Below, piece after piece: positions 21,861 to 32,939 of a DNA stretch of 64,000 bases (positions are counted from its first letter, which is position 1; each line of letters opens with the position of its first letter). The position numbers and the translations under genes are program-made. Source of the DNA: Massospora cicadina (Eukaryota > Entomophthoromycota > Entomophthoromycetes > Entomophthorales > Entomophthoraceae); contig JAKSZP010006628.1 of NCBI GenBank assembly GCA_022478985.1, positions 124,001-188,000 on the forward strand, read 5' to 3'. The notes under the pieces are model-generated. The model was not told the origin of the DNA. It worked only from the letters and a program-made list of their open reading frames with translations, and made no database searches.

Positions 21861-22203
21861 CTTAACACTAATCTTCATGGATAATAAGGAGTAAGCGAAG
21901 TTCTCTTTATTGGTAGTTGTGGATGAATCCAGTGATACCTAAGAGATGGTAATGGGGTCAGGGGAAACCGCTAGGCTCTTATGGGGGTAAACTCGCTGCA
22001 CGTTGGGATGTCAGATCCTACTGACATGGGCAAAACAGCTGCAGCAGTTATGGGGTATGGATTTGTAGTTTTGAGTTGTTTTGGACTATTATGGACAGGG
22101 AAAATCTTCTTCACAACCTGATTCAGTTGAAAAGGAGGGGCCATTGCTGCGCCAATATCTATGAGAAAGGCAGAAATGGTTAAAAATAATGTTTGGTTGA
22201 TTA

Positions 22204-23365
22204 TGTCAGGCAAACAGCAAGTAAGAATTATACTGGCCTGCCAGCCTAGGTGCCAAAGCACCAGAATGGCAAACCAGAATGACATAGTCACGGCTGCTGG
22301 TATGACGGATATGGAACAAGAAAGGAAATTCCCCAATAGCTGCTGGTGAGCCAGAATCTCATAAAGGCACATGATAAAATACCAGATGAGTACAGCTGTT
22401 ACCCTGAGGGGAGTGTGAGGGTCTTTTGGAAAAGTAAGTTTATTCTTCAATGTAAAAAACTAGATTTTTTTGGAAAGGTTTTTGATGAAAAAATTTAGGA
22501 AAGAAAAATTTACCAACAATTTTCTCAGTGTGATGCAACTGATTAAATAGTGGTCAATTTAGAGAGGAATCAAGCTGGTATCAGGTCCCTCAAGTTTGAC
22601 CTAACTGGCGAATTTTTTGGGAATGGGGAACAGATAAGTTAACTAGGAATCAACATCAAAGAATTAGGTGGCAGGCTGATTCAATATCAGTTTGACCTCA
22701 AACGTCCAAACTGAGGCTTGGATATGTTTCTGACAGTTGGTGTGATGGCGTTTGTCCATGACGAGCAGTGGGAATCCCCCAAGGCCACCCCACATAGGGG
22801 CAGTTCCATTTGGTTGGGAATGGGTTTAGGACACCCAACCTGCCCATGCCCATAACTGGGCCATTTGTTCAGTCAGAAGCGTTGCATCAGCTGCAACGCC
22901 CAATTTGCTGGAAGGAAGCTTTGAACCCTCATCATTGGTGTCTGATGCTATTGCCTGCCCGTCAGGTTCATCCCCAACAATTTTGAGGTGGAGTTGATTT
23001 TCTTGATCATAGTATTAGCTAAATCAAAATTGTTGGCTGTTCCAGCTGATAGATCAGTCTTTGTACCCTTTTGACCATTTGAAATTTGAACATTAAGCTG
23101 ACTGCCACACGATTTTGTTCCAGTTGATTTCATTTCAATGATCTCGATGCAGAGTTCACTAATTCTCCATAACAGTTCTGCTGAGGTAAGTGTGGGTTCC
23201 GGGGAAGGGATATGAAGCAAAAGAGCTGCTACCCAGCGCTCATCTACCACGTGGGCAAGATGGCCCTGAGTAATGAGGTGTATAGCCATCCTCTTCGGTA
23301 CCTTATTGCTCAGGAATGGGACTATGGCCCAATCAACGCCCAGGGGACATTCCCCAAGACTTACA
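22204..23365 (-). repeat. gypsy-2 5' LTR
   Basis: A 1,162-bp LTR, minus-strand start TGTAAGTCTTGGG, end GCTGTTTGCCTGACA. From about 23289 an open frame reads MAIHLITQGHLAHVVDERWV and goes on for 113 codons. A second open frame (22450-21971) crosses the LTR's inner end without a stop. This copy lacks the micro-insertion carried by the other LTR and so serves as its empty site. Confidence 0.88.
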
Positions 23366-23915
23366 ATTTAGTCCAGCAAGTGCACTTCATGTCAACTACC
23401 CATTTACCATTTAAGAGGTCCACCACCTGCACTTTTGCGGCTTCATCTGCCACACTTTTTTTTCTAACCTAAGATCCAGCTAACCTTGAGGCATGGAATG
23501 CGATGTGACGTATACTGCGTTCAGGAAATGTTTGTGTACATCTCCACAAAACTTCTTCCAAAGCGCTGTTTATTGTATATCCACGAAGACTTGCACCCCA
23601 TGTTCCACTGACAATAGTGGTTAGGAGTGCGGCGTATTGATGAACTGATTGCAGCATGCTTGCTAGGCCAAAATTTCTAGGAAAATGCTATCTGCCAGTT
23701 TTTTTACTACTAATTTTATATAGGTCGCCAGTTTTGCCAGGGCGTTTATGAAACTTGGTTGGTGGGGGCCTGTACCTTTGCCCTTAACTTTGCTCACCCA
23801 ACTGCTACCCAACATTGGGTGCACACTAATATTCTCGATGAGATTATCAAACTTACCTAGACTTGAATTGGATATGTTGCAAAAGTGTTTGCAACGAGAG
23901 AAAAAAAGTAAATTT
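23366..23915 (-). mobile_element. LINE-A, 5' part
   Basis: The 5' end of LINE-A beyond the inserted gypsy-2. The 5' terminus at about 23,905-23,915 (minus: CTCTCGTTGCAAACACTTTT) matches the first bases of LINE-B (CTCGTTGTAAACACATTTGC) and LINE-C. The minus frame at 23469-23657 (MLQSVHQYAALLTTIVSGTW) is the ORF1 N-terminus, aligned with QPVHQLATLPATFVGGIW in LINE-B. Confidence 0.9.
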
Positions 23916-23931
23916 AACTTTTATAATTGTT

Positions 23932-24179
23932 TTTAAAAACCAGTAATAATGTTTATATATAGCAAAGATGATTGGCAATTAGTTTACTATTTTTCAACTT
24001 TAATTATTCCTATGATTTCCGGATTATTGTTCAAAATAAATGATGATAATAGCCTTCTAAATTACTTATAAATGATGTATTATGGATCTAACTTCAGTTA
24101 TGAGCTATTTTATTTATAAAACACAGAGTATCATCCTTAATTACCAAAAAGTGTTTAAATGTCCAAGTCTTCATGGGAA
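23932..24179. other. AT-rich flank of LINE-A
   Basis: No gene recognised. It is probably the continuation of the sequence at 11534-12541, interrupted by LINE-A. Confidence 0.5.
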
Positions 24180-25900
24180 TGGTCAGTTAATATCCCCAAT
24201 TCATTATGGACTTTGCAAAGATAGTAGAACCATTATCTCCTTTTCTAAAAGATAGTAAAAAAGAGTTTAAATGGAATGTGATAGAAAAAGGTACAATCAA
24301 TCAATTATAAAGATACTTGATGCTGAGCCCAATACTTAAATTATCAGAGTTTTGATTATCTATTTATTATATAATCAGTTGTATCGTTTGTGGAAATAGG
24401 TCTCATATTTAGTTAAGTTGATGAACAAGAGGAAGAGCACCCAGTGGCTTATATCATTCATACCTTAACAAAGGCTAAAAGAAAATATATAGTAACTGAG
24501 TGTGAATGTTTTACACTTATCTATGCTTGCACAATTCTGTGTTTATATCATGGCATGCATATCAAGGTTAGAACAGATCATGCATCTCTCCGTTGGATGC
24601 ATAATTCAAGAAAACCTGGGGGAAACTAGAACGCTGGGACTTAATTTGCAGGGCTACAACTATGACATAGAACATTGTGTTAAGGATGAAACCAAAAATG
24701 CTAAAGGATTATCTAGGCTTCTGGCAATTCTTACAGTATAAGATTGTGCTGATGGCCTATATAAGCAGATGTTGAAAGATGAATTGGAAACGAGCCATCA
24801 GACGTTCAAACTGTGCTACAAAAGACGATGGGAGGAATGGAACAAAAGAATGGCCAATTATTCAAGATAGTGAATTTTAAGAGACTTATGTTTCTGAATC
24901 CATCTAAGAACGAAATAATTCATGAAGTTCATAAAGACATCACTCATTATGACCTCGAGAAAACTTCATAGCACCTTTTAATATTATTACTGGGAGTCAG
25001 AAACTATGATGTGGCAGGTTTCCTTTCCAGTTGCATGGACTATCACTCCATAAGCCACACGAAAATGTGGCTAGATACCAGTTTGTGTGACCAAGATGAC
25101 CTGGCATACAGTGTCCATTGATGTTAAGAGACCTCTAAGTACAAGCACTGGATGAATGCAATATATCATTGTTACAATTGATCACCTCACATGGTGAATT
25201 GAGACTAAAGATATGATTTGTGTCAACGCTATGAATAACGCGAAGTTTAATCTGGTTAAAGTGGTATATCAGCATGGCAGCCTTCAGGTGACCCTGTGGG
25301 ATAATGGAATGAGCTCTACTTCCTTTGTCATACTCTGATTGAATGATCTGATAGGGATCAAAGGAGCTGTATTGGTCCCATATTAGCCATAGTCAAATGG
25401 ACTAGTTGAGAAAATAAACACAATATTAGTGGCTATGCTAGAGAAGCTGGTTGTAGAAAAACATCTGCTTAGGCTTTGTATTTTAGTTCAGTGATATTCG
25501 CCTACAATATCAGCAATCATTCTTTAACCAGAAAACACCTTAAAATACTCCATATAAGTAAAGCAGCTCTACCACCAAATATTATACACAGCCTTTGAAT
25601 TAACATTGGGGATAAATACTAACCAATATAAAAATTGATTAGCCAAAACTTTAATTGATTTGCAATCACAAGAGTTCAATGAGACTATTTTGATAGGGAT
25701 CAGGCCAAGAAGTATGATGATAAAAATGACCACCATCAATGGTTTCAAATTTGGAGATAAAGTATCTGTGATAATCATGGATTTGGTCACCAAATTAAAC
25801 TGGATGTCTTTTGGGATAGGGCCATTTGTAGTAATTTCGAAATTACAACAGATGCCTCTACAAAAACCAGCTTTAACGGTCATATAGCTAGCCAAATTCA
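24180..25900 (+). pseudogene. pol: gypsy-3: RT-connection, RNase H and integrase remnant
   Basis: Plus-strand gypsy pol remnant. Near 24,200 a frame reads like the RT connection (TIVEPLSPFLKDSKKEFKWN). At 24,430-24,740 RNase H is clear: HPVAYIIHTLTKAKRKYIVT, then HIKVRTDHASLRWMHNS, then YNYDIEHCVKDETKNAKGLS. At about 25,150-25,350 an integrase core is suggested by VTIDHLT-like and VTLWDNGMS, and at 25,660-25,887 by FKFGDKVSVIIMDLVTKLN with LNWMSFGIGPFVVISKL, the GPF motif of the C-terminal domain. It has many stops. The TDHASLRWM motif differs from gypsy-1 and gypsy-2, so this is a separate family. Confidence 0.7.
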
Positions 25901-26278
25901 TAGAAAATTTTAATATATTTGTACTGAAAAATTAAGAATATAAAGAAAAGTATATTAAATACATAAATATAAAAATATAACTTAAAAAAATAAAAAATAA
26001 AAAAATAAAACTAAATAAAAATAAAAAATTAGATAATAAATACAAAATGTTAACAGAAGTTTAATTTTATATTATTTGTCAACCTGAACTCAAGGATGAT
26101 TCCATCTTTGATGCCTCTTTTGGGAGGGAGGTTATACAGCAATAAAAGTGCATAAATTATTAAAATCTTGGAGTGAACACTGGCAAGAGCACAAAACAAC
26201 CCAAAACCAAGATATCTGATTGTGAGCTGAGCTCAGTGAAAAGTGATTAGGTGAAGGTAAACAAGATGTCTAAGCTGG
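25901..26278. other. A-rich low-complexity tract and LINE-B target site
   Basis: 25960-26050 is almost pure A/T with A4-6-T repeats. No gene. It ends in the LINE-B target duplication (26262-26278). Confidence 0.7.
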
Positions 26279-26519
26279 AAACTTTTCTTTCTCGTTGTAA
26301 ACACATTTGCAACCTATACAATTCAAGACTAAATCCAGTTTGATAATCTCACAGAGGAGATTAGTCTGCGCCCATGTCAGGGAGCAGTTGGGCAAGCAGG
26401 GTAAGAGGAGCAGGCGGAAGGCCCGTGGCCTCCAACGTTCAAAAATGCCCCAGAGAATCTGAAAGAATTGACAAAAATCTCAAAAAAATGGCGGTCACAA
26501 TTTCCCCAGAGATACTCAC

Positions 26520-27625
26520 ATGGCAAGCACGATGCAACCAGTACATCAACTTGCCACACTCCCAGCCACTTTCGTCGGTGGAATTTGGAGTCTGGGTGTA
26601 TCTGGACATCCAAAAACAGCCTTGTGGGAAAAATTTTGTGAAGATGTACACAAAATTTTCCTGACCGCGGTGTATGTAGCACCTCACTCCATGTCGCATG
26701 GTTGGCTGGACCTAGGTTTTGAAAGCAAAATAGCAGCAGACAAGGCTGCAGCGGTGCGCATAGTGGTTGACCTCTCTGAAGGGCAATGGGTCATTGAAAC
26801 CAAACGCACCAGATGGACAAAATCAAACCAAATTTTTCTCATGTTTGACTTCTTGCCTACTACAGTAAAACATGACATTTTGGAGCAACACCTGAAAGAT
26901 GGTCTCGCTGTATATGGTGAAATACAATCTTTTGAAATGCAACACTTCACGCTGATGCTGCACCTGTGCACCAGCAAAGCCATCGCAGTTCTGACCCCAA
27001 CTAAGGAGATCGTGAAGGACCTAACCCAGATCCTGCACTCCACTTTTATTGATATTGCAGGGCATACCACCAACCCATTCCAGGTAACTGTGGACAGCGC
27101 GCCCCTTCATTTGCACCCACTGTGACGCGTTCAGCCATAAGGCGCACGAAGCCCCATCAAGGAGGGAGTCTCATTCCAAGAGCACCCCTCAGCGGCCATG
27201 GCCAGCGGAGAGGCGCACTATGAACCAACTGCAAGCACCAAGGAGGCTTTCCCGTGGGAGCACAAGGCTGCTACCTATTGGTAAAGCCCATCTCCCCGCA
27301 GGAGTGGAAGAAGGCCAAGCAGGCCCATAGGGCCGCGGCCAAGGAAGCAGCCAAGGCCACCACCGCCATCCCACACTCACAACGCCAGGAGGACATGGAG
27401 ACCTTCGTGGTGGAAGCGACCCAGGAATCCATCATCCAATCAAATTGGGAAGCCCATGACGAGCGGGCCACTCAATCTGAGGATCTGATGGGAGATTCAA
27501 TCTCACCCAATCGCAGCACCCAAGCTCCAGTCAAAACTGACTTGGGACCTATCCCAACTGAAAAAAAAATTTTGACCTGCTCGACAGTGCACCAAACTCA
27601 TCCGCACCGCAAAAAATTCGTCTGA
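26520..27625 (+). pseudogene. LINE-B ORF1
   Basis: RNA-binding ORF1 protein. 26520-27125 is 201 codons: QPVHQLATLPATFVGGIWSL, then VDLSEGQWVIETKRTRW, then the RRM-like line IFLMFDFLPTTVKHDILEQH, then KDGLAVYGEIQSFEMQ. The frame ends just before the zinc knuckle, which continues in another frame as CTHCDAFSHKAHEA (C-x2-C-x4-H-x4, last Cys lost). 27254-27625 carries KKAKQAHRAAAKEAAKATTA and an acidic tail. The comparison with LINE-D supports the assignment. Confidence 0.8.
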
Positions 27626-27789
27626 TGTCAGGAAAACAAAAAGTGAAGGCCAAAGCCAACGCGACTCTTTCCGCAAAAATTAACAAAAACCAAATTTATT
27701 GCTGCTAACACCCGCGCTGCTGTGAAAGCCTGTGGGGACCTTGAAGAGGCTGGTGAGCCTGGGGGCCCACCCCTCACACCTAAGGTGCG

Positions 27790-28490
27790 ATGGGGGAAAC
27801 CTTCACTCTAGGGACGTTGAATATCGCTGGACTCAAGGCCTCCCCATCCTGGGCTAGGAAACTGAGTTTTTTACAACACAATTTACCTGTGGATATCCTG
27901 GCCATCCAGGAGTCTTACTGTCCATGAGGTTCTGAGGAAGCTTGGAAAACAATGCTCCTCCCATCCCTATCCTTTTGGTTGAAGCACTGTGGGGTGCTAA
28001 TTCAGAAAAATAATTTTTTCAAATTCACATCCTCAGAAAAATTCCTAAATGGCTGAGTGCTCGTCATCACCTTCTCATAGGCTGTTGTTGCACAAGCAAT
28101 TGTCAACATCTATGCCCCAAACGGTGCACATGAGCATCAGGAATTTTCTCATCAGTCAAATCCCTCCCACTACCCCCTGATTCTTTCCTAGTTGGTGACA
28201 TGAACTGTTGGCTAACCTCGCCAACAGACTGGTGGCCTCCCTCACCCCATGCCCCACAGGGTCACATAGAACTACGCGTTCTAAAAGCCACCCTTGGGTT
28301 AATGGATGTGCTGCTGAAACATGCCCCACTGCTCAAAAACATGACGCGTCCTCACATCTACAATGGCCAATTAAGGTCCATGACCCACATTGACTTTATT
28401 TTAATGCTGGCGAAATTCCAACCCCACATCTCCCACTTCAAAACAACAAAAATGGAATTCTCTGACCACTGACTGGTCTCGATAACCTAC
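27790..28490 (+). pseudogene. LINE-B endonuclease
   Basis: Endonuclease domain in broken frames: TLNIAGLKASPSWARKLSFL, then DILAIQESYC (QE motif), AIVNIYAPNG, LVGDMNCWLTSPTD (GDMN motif), LRSMTHIDFILMLAKF and a closing MEFSDH (SDH). Short deletions and TGA/TAA codons interrupt it. Confidence 0.85.
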
Positions 28491-29129
28491 CACTTACCCA
28501 TCACAGTTGCAAAGGCCCCACATTGGTGCAAAATCTACCCCCCTCGAGCTCGCGTTGCCAGGATTTTCCACGCGGGTGGAAGAGGCAACTTTGGCAAAAT
28601 CGTTTGTTGCACCATTTTGCGCGGACCCCATTTCCACATGGGCAACTTTCAAAGAGGACACCACCCACCACTATCGCCATCTTTCCTCCAGATGCTCATG
28701 AGCCACATCGGCGGTTATCTCGCGCACCCTGGTGGAATTGGCCCACTTGGAGTCCAACATTCCAGCCACAGGATACAGCCCTTCATGGGGCCAGAAGTGG
28801 GCGTAGGCAGCCGCCCACCTCAACGCACTCGAAAGGCAACACAAACATTGGGTTTATATCCAATACAGGGCCACACACATCACTAAAGGTGATAAGTGCA
28901 CCGCATACTTCTTTAAAAAATTTTGCACCACGCCAGAGCATGGCCTGCACACAGGTGCGAAGATTGGATAATTCCATTGTGGACACACCAGCTGAAGTGG
29001 TAATCGAAATGCAAAAATATTACTCCAAGTTATACTGAGCCAAACCAATTTAGCCAGCCAAAATGGCGGAATTTCTTGACCGAGCTCATATCTGCACCAT
29101 TTTCTGATACCTGGAAATAATGAATTAAA

Positions 29130-30000
29130 TTACTCTGAATGAATTATGGACAGCCATTTGTAGTGCGCCTAACCAAAAATGCCCAGGCCCAGATGGCATT
29201 CCATATGAGTTCTACAAAAAAATATTTCAAATTATATATCCCCATTGCTGCTAGCCTCACTTAACCAAAGCCTGTTGGAAATGCGCCTTCTACCAGGAGG
29301 ACATGAGGCCTTTACAGTCACACTCTTCAAGAAAGGGGATAAGCTTGACTTAGCCAACTGGCGCCCCATTTCTCTAACAAACACAGACACCAAAATTTTA
29401 ACAAAAATTATGGCTAACAGTTTAGGGACTGTAGCATCTGCCACCATCTCCCCAGAACAATTCGGTTTCATCCCCAGAAGGTCGATTTGGGATAATGTGC
29501 ACTCCGTGGCTAATGCATGTCAATCCACAGCCTCTGGGGCACTGGTATTCTTGGACCAACAAAAGACCTATGATAGAGTAAACTGGGAATACTTAAGGGC
29601 CTGCCTCCATCAATTCCGCCTACCCCCCCACTTCATCAACTGGGTGATGCTGCTCACGGAATCTGCAACAATGGCAGTGCGTGGCCCAGGCTTCCTAACG
29701 GAAGTAGTCCGCCCTCAAAGGGGCTTGCGATAAGGGGACCCCCTCAGCCCACTCTTATATAACTTCAGCCTTGACCCACTACTGCGAAATGTGAATGCCC
29801 AACTCACTGGGGTCCATGTGCCAGGCCAAACCCCAGTCAAGATGATGGCATTTGCAGATTACTGCGTGGTGGGGGTGTCTAATAACAAAGATGCACGCGC
29901 GCTTGAAGCCCTCATCCAGGAATATTCCCAGGTAAGCAACGTGGCACTGAACGCCTCCAAAACTGAAATCATCCTCCTTGGTCGGTTTCAGAACTGCTGG
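29130..30000 (+). pseudogene. LINE-B reverse transcriptase
   Basis: Non-LTR RT with motifs in order: CPGPDGIPYEFYK, FTVTLFKKGDKLDLANWRPI, LTNTDTKILTKIMANS, EQFGFIPRRSIWDNVHSVA, ALVFLDQQKTYDRVNWEYLR (motif A Asp present), VVRPQRGLR then a TAA at the next codon, GDPLSPLLYNFSLDPLL, and at 29851-29862 FADY in place of FADD. The second catalytic Asp is therefore absent. Confidence 0.9.
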
Positions 30001-31450
30001 GCCCCAGCAATTAGTTCCCAACCCAGCCCATCTGCTCGCCCACGTTCACGCCTTACTAACTCAACACACACCGCTCCACTGGTGCTCCCCTTTGTGCTAC
30101 GTCCTACCATAGGACCGATGCGCCATCTGGGCGTGTGGATGGAGGCAGGCGGATATGCATCAGCAGTAATGGAGTGCCATATACTGGACAACGTGACGAA
30201 GCGAATTGCCTCTCTCAGAGCCCACCCTACTTCCCTTACTGGCAGGATTGTTCTTGCCAACTCTATGCTCAGATCCAAAGTCTGGTTCAGAGCCCACGCC
30301 ATCCCCTTCTCCCCAAGCTTCTTCAAATCCCTGTATGCTTTGCTGCAAGGATGGCTTTGGTCAGGCCGCCCTCCACCGGTATGGCTAGAGGTCATGTTTG
30401 GCCCTCATCATCAAGGTGGCATGGGCCTGCTTGACTTCAAAGCCCATGCTACCAAGATCCTGGGCACCTGGATCGCGGCCGTCACCGCTCCTACACTCCC
30501 ATCCCAACACTGGTCCCGCGCGGCCCGCTCCAACTTCTCCTGAGCCTTGGGCCTCAACAATCCATCAAACCCCCACTCCCTGATGAAATACCTCGCATCA
30601 CACACATCGGCCACAGGTCCTCACGGGACTAAAACCCACTACAAACGAATCCTGCTCTCCATGCGAAGCGCAGAGTGGAGAATTCGTATTAGTGGACATA
30701 CAACCCGAAGAGGCCGCCCCTCTCCTCAGTTCACACAAGAGGTACAGGGGCTACCCATCCAAGATGGCGTGATCCCCATTCGGCCACATGTCCTATCCAG
30801 GGTGGACTACCTGGACATGATGGACATCCCTTATTCCACTGAGACCCAAAAGACTATCTGGAAACACGCACACCATCCCCTGTTGCAGCCTCAAGTCCGC
30901 TCCCATGTATGGCGCTGCCTGAGGCAGGTGTATCAATAAGCTGAGCGCTCTAACGCTTTACACTCATCCTGTGTCGTTTGTGGCCAGTATGGAACGCTGT
31001 TCCACCGCCTGGAGAAGTGCCCCACCTCTAAAGTGATATGGCGCGAAGTTCAACGTCTGCTGGGCCAGGATCAAACGCATCCCTTCAGTCTGTCAAGAAA
31101 TATGTTTGCTTCATCAATGGCCTCCCCCTTCCACCCTCCCTCCATGCTCTGGTGGTTGCAATCGCCATGTGGACTATCCACACGATTGTCTTGGATGCCA
31201 TCGCTGGCTCCATCCCCATCCTCCCAGAAGCTGTCCACAGATTCCGGTCTCATTTGGTGGACCACTTTCAAGCGTGGATGTTTGGATACCTCCCACCGCG
31301 TCACTGACAGCTGGTCTCCTCCTGGTTCCCAGTCTGGTTCATCAAATCAGACCCCTTCCTCCACACGTGCTCAATAGTGGCTACGGCCCCTTCACACGTT
31401 CCCTACCCTCCCCATAAGTGGCGTTCCCGCTGGCAACAAGAGATAGCATC
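30001..31450 (+). pseudogene. LINE-B ORF2 C-terminal region with zinc motif
   Basis: Continues with MRHLGVWMEAGGYASAVMEC, VLANSMLRSKVWFRAHAIPF and LWSGRPPPVWLEVMFGPHHQ, the conserved post-RT block. 30547-30939 follows, then CVVCGQYGTLFHRLEKCP (C-x2-C-x7-H-x4-C) and a region ending in the tail. It matches LINE-A and LINE-C throughout, so it is part of the ORF2 protein. Confidence 0.85.
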
Positions 31451-31819
31451 GCTTCTCTGGGGCGCCTCCCCTGGTACTAAGTTTGTCTTTCCTGAGTCAT
31501 ATTCGGAAGTGTCCATCCCATGGTTGGCCTTCCCCGCAATAAATTCAAGATGTCTAAACTGGCTAAGTGTAATACTTTAGCTTGAGTGAGAAAACAAATA
31601 AAGGAAGAGGCAATCAAAGAATAATCCTGGCTAATCCCTATATGGCACATGCGCTGAAATTTTTGTCTTGAGTGCTTGCTGGCAGGCTTCATTGAGTACG
31701 TTTGACATGTGGGCTGTCATGGTTCAAGGGAAACAGGTGAGCAGTTTATGAATCATGCTTCTAATCAGAGCCATTAAAGGGAGATATTTTTATATGAAGC
31801 TCATGGTATAAGGTAGTTG

Positions 31820-32450
31820 TGCAATGAGCGAATGGAATCTTGAAGGTGACAGCTGCAAGCTACTAAAATTGGAAGCGAAAAAACAAAGAAAGTCAAGGCA
31901 GGCCAGAAGCTTTGTGGCACTACTACATAGGACTTGACCAGTGAAATGAAGAGCATATACTACAGTATCCTGGTCTAATAAATGTTCAAGATTGACTGGG
32001 TAAAGAGCTTCATAAAGGGCATCAGATACTTTGCTTTTAAGATCTTCATATGGGATCTCAAGTGTTTGTAATTCATGATAGTTACCTCAATTAAAAGGAC
32101 TACTGGCTTATAATATTGGCATAAAATAAAAAGAAACTTTGAGCAAAAATTTGATTGGAGAAAAATGACTGATTTATACTTAAAGACATAGATCTATTAG
32201 GCTCAATGATGATCATGGGATTATTCAAGAAATGAGACAAAACCAAAAAAGAGTTAAAGTCAAAATTTAGAAGTAGGCAAAAGAGGATGACTTGGATGCA
32301 ATTCCTTAGAAATAGTAGCCAACACTGATTCTTCTTTGAGAATGAATAACATTACTTGTAATTCAGTGGAAGAACTAAATAATCCCATTTGACTTGTTTC
32401 ATGGGTTTTGAAGGGTCCGAATATAAAATTCCTTCAAGAGGCCTAACTAA
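31820..32450 (-). pseudogene. unassigned minus-strand protein-like remnant
   Basis: Between LINE-B and LINE-C the minus strand has three open stretches in different frames with ordinary protein composition: DRLVRPLEGILYSDPSKPMK, then ELQVMLFILKEESVLATISK, then SDALYEALYPVNLEHLLDQD followed by TVVYALHFTGQVLCSSATKL. None resembles a transposon domain I know. They could be exons or fragments of a host gene, or an unrecognised gag. The plus-strand frame at 32389-32658 overlaps and looks like AT-rich noise. Confidence 0.3.
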
Positions 32451-32939
32451 TCGATCAAAAAGATGGTCATTTTCTTTGGAATTTTTTTTTCAAAACATTA
32501 GTATCATGTCTTATTATAGTAACTCAACCTATGAGCTGTATAATCAGGCCAAGACGGGGATGTGTTGGAATTTTTATAATTATCTACATTATCAATCTCA
32601 GAATAGATTAGCTCTAGCTTATTTAAATTTGTTTAATTATTTTAAAGCTTATACTTAAGCTTTTTTAAGTTTGTCAAAAAACAGTCTATTAATATTCTTT
32701 CTCATTGCAATCACTAATTGCAACTGATTCAATTTAAAACTAGGTAAGTTTGATAATCAACACTAGGAGATAAGTGTTACCAGACATTGGGTAAAGGTTT
32801 GGTGAGCATAATAAAGGTCACATGGTTGGTATCTGCACCGTCCAAAGTTTGTAAATGCTCAGCAACACCAGTGGCAAATATAAACCAAGAAAACAGTGGT
32901 GAATACTTCGCTAAAGACTTTATCCAGAAAAGCAAAATG

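Larger units (their letters stand above)
17266..23365 (-). mobile_element. gypsy-2: Ty3/gypsy retrotransposon nested in LINE-A
   Basis: A 6,100-bp minus-strand LTR element. Its LTRs run from TGTAAG to TGACA/TAACA (minus). The 5-bp target duplication reads ATATA (17261-17265) against ATTTA (23366-23370), one mismatch. It sits inside LINE-A ORF1. The internal region holds protease, RT, RNase H, integrase and a decayed chromodomain, but only about 350 bp lie between the 5' LTR and the protease, so no separate internal gag fits. A purine-rich GGAAAAAGGAAAGGGTAA tract abuts the 3' LTR. All frames are broken. Confidence 0.9.
26279..31545 (+). mobile_element. LINE-B: full-length non-LTR retrotransposon
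   Basis: A 5,267-bp plus-strand LINE. The flanks carry CAAGATGTCTAAGCTGG (26262-26278) and CAAGATGTCTAAACTGG (31546-31562), a 17-bp target duplication with one difference. The 5' end AAACTTTTCTTTCTCGTTG matches LINE-A and LINE-C. Order: ORF1 (RRM-like, knuckle, Ala/Lys segment), endonuclease, reverse transcriptase, C-terminal zinc motif. The tail reads GTCCATCCCATGGTTGGCCT then CAATAAATT, without a long poly(A). Both ORFs have scattered stops and indels. Confidence 0.93.

Noticed and set aside
25960..26050. Centromere- or origin-like AT tract
   Set aside because: It is simple A-rich low-complexity DNA of under 100 bp with no repeat structure or other supporting signal.
32389..32658. Plus-strand 89-codon protein
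   Set aside because: AT-rich, N/Y/F/S-biased composition, no motif, and it overlaps a more protein-like minus strand.
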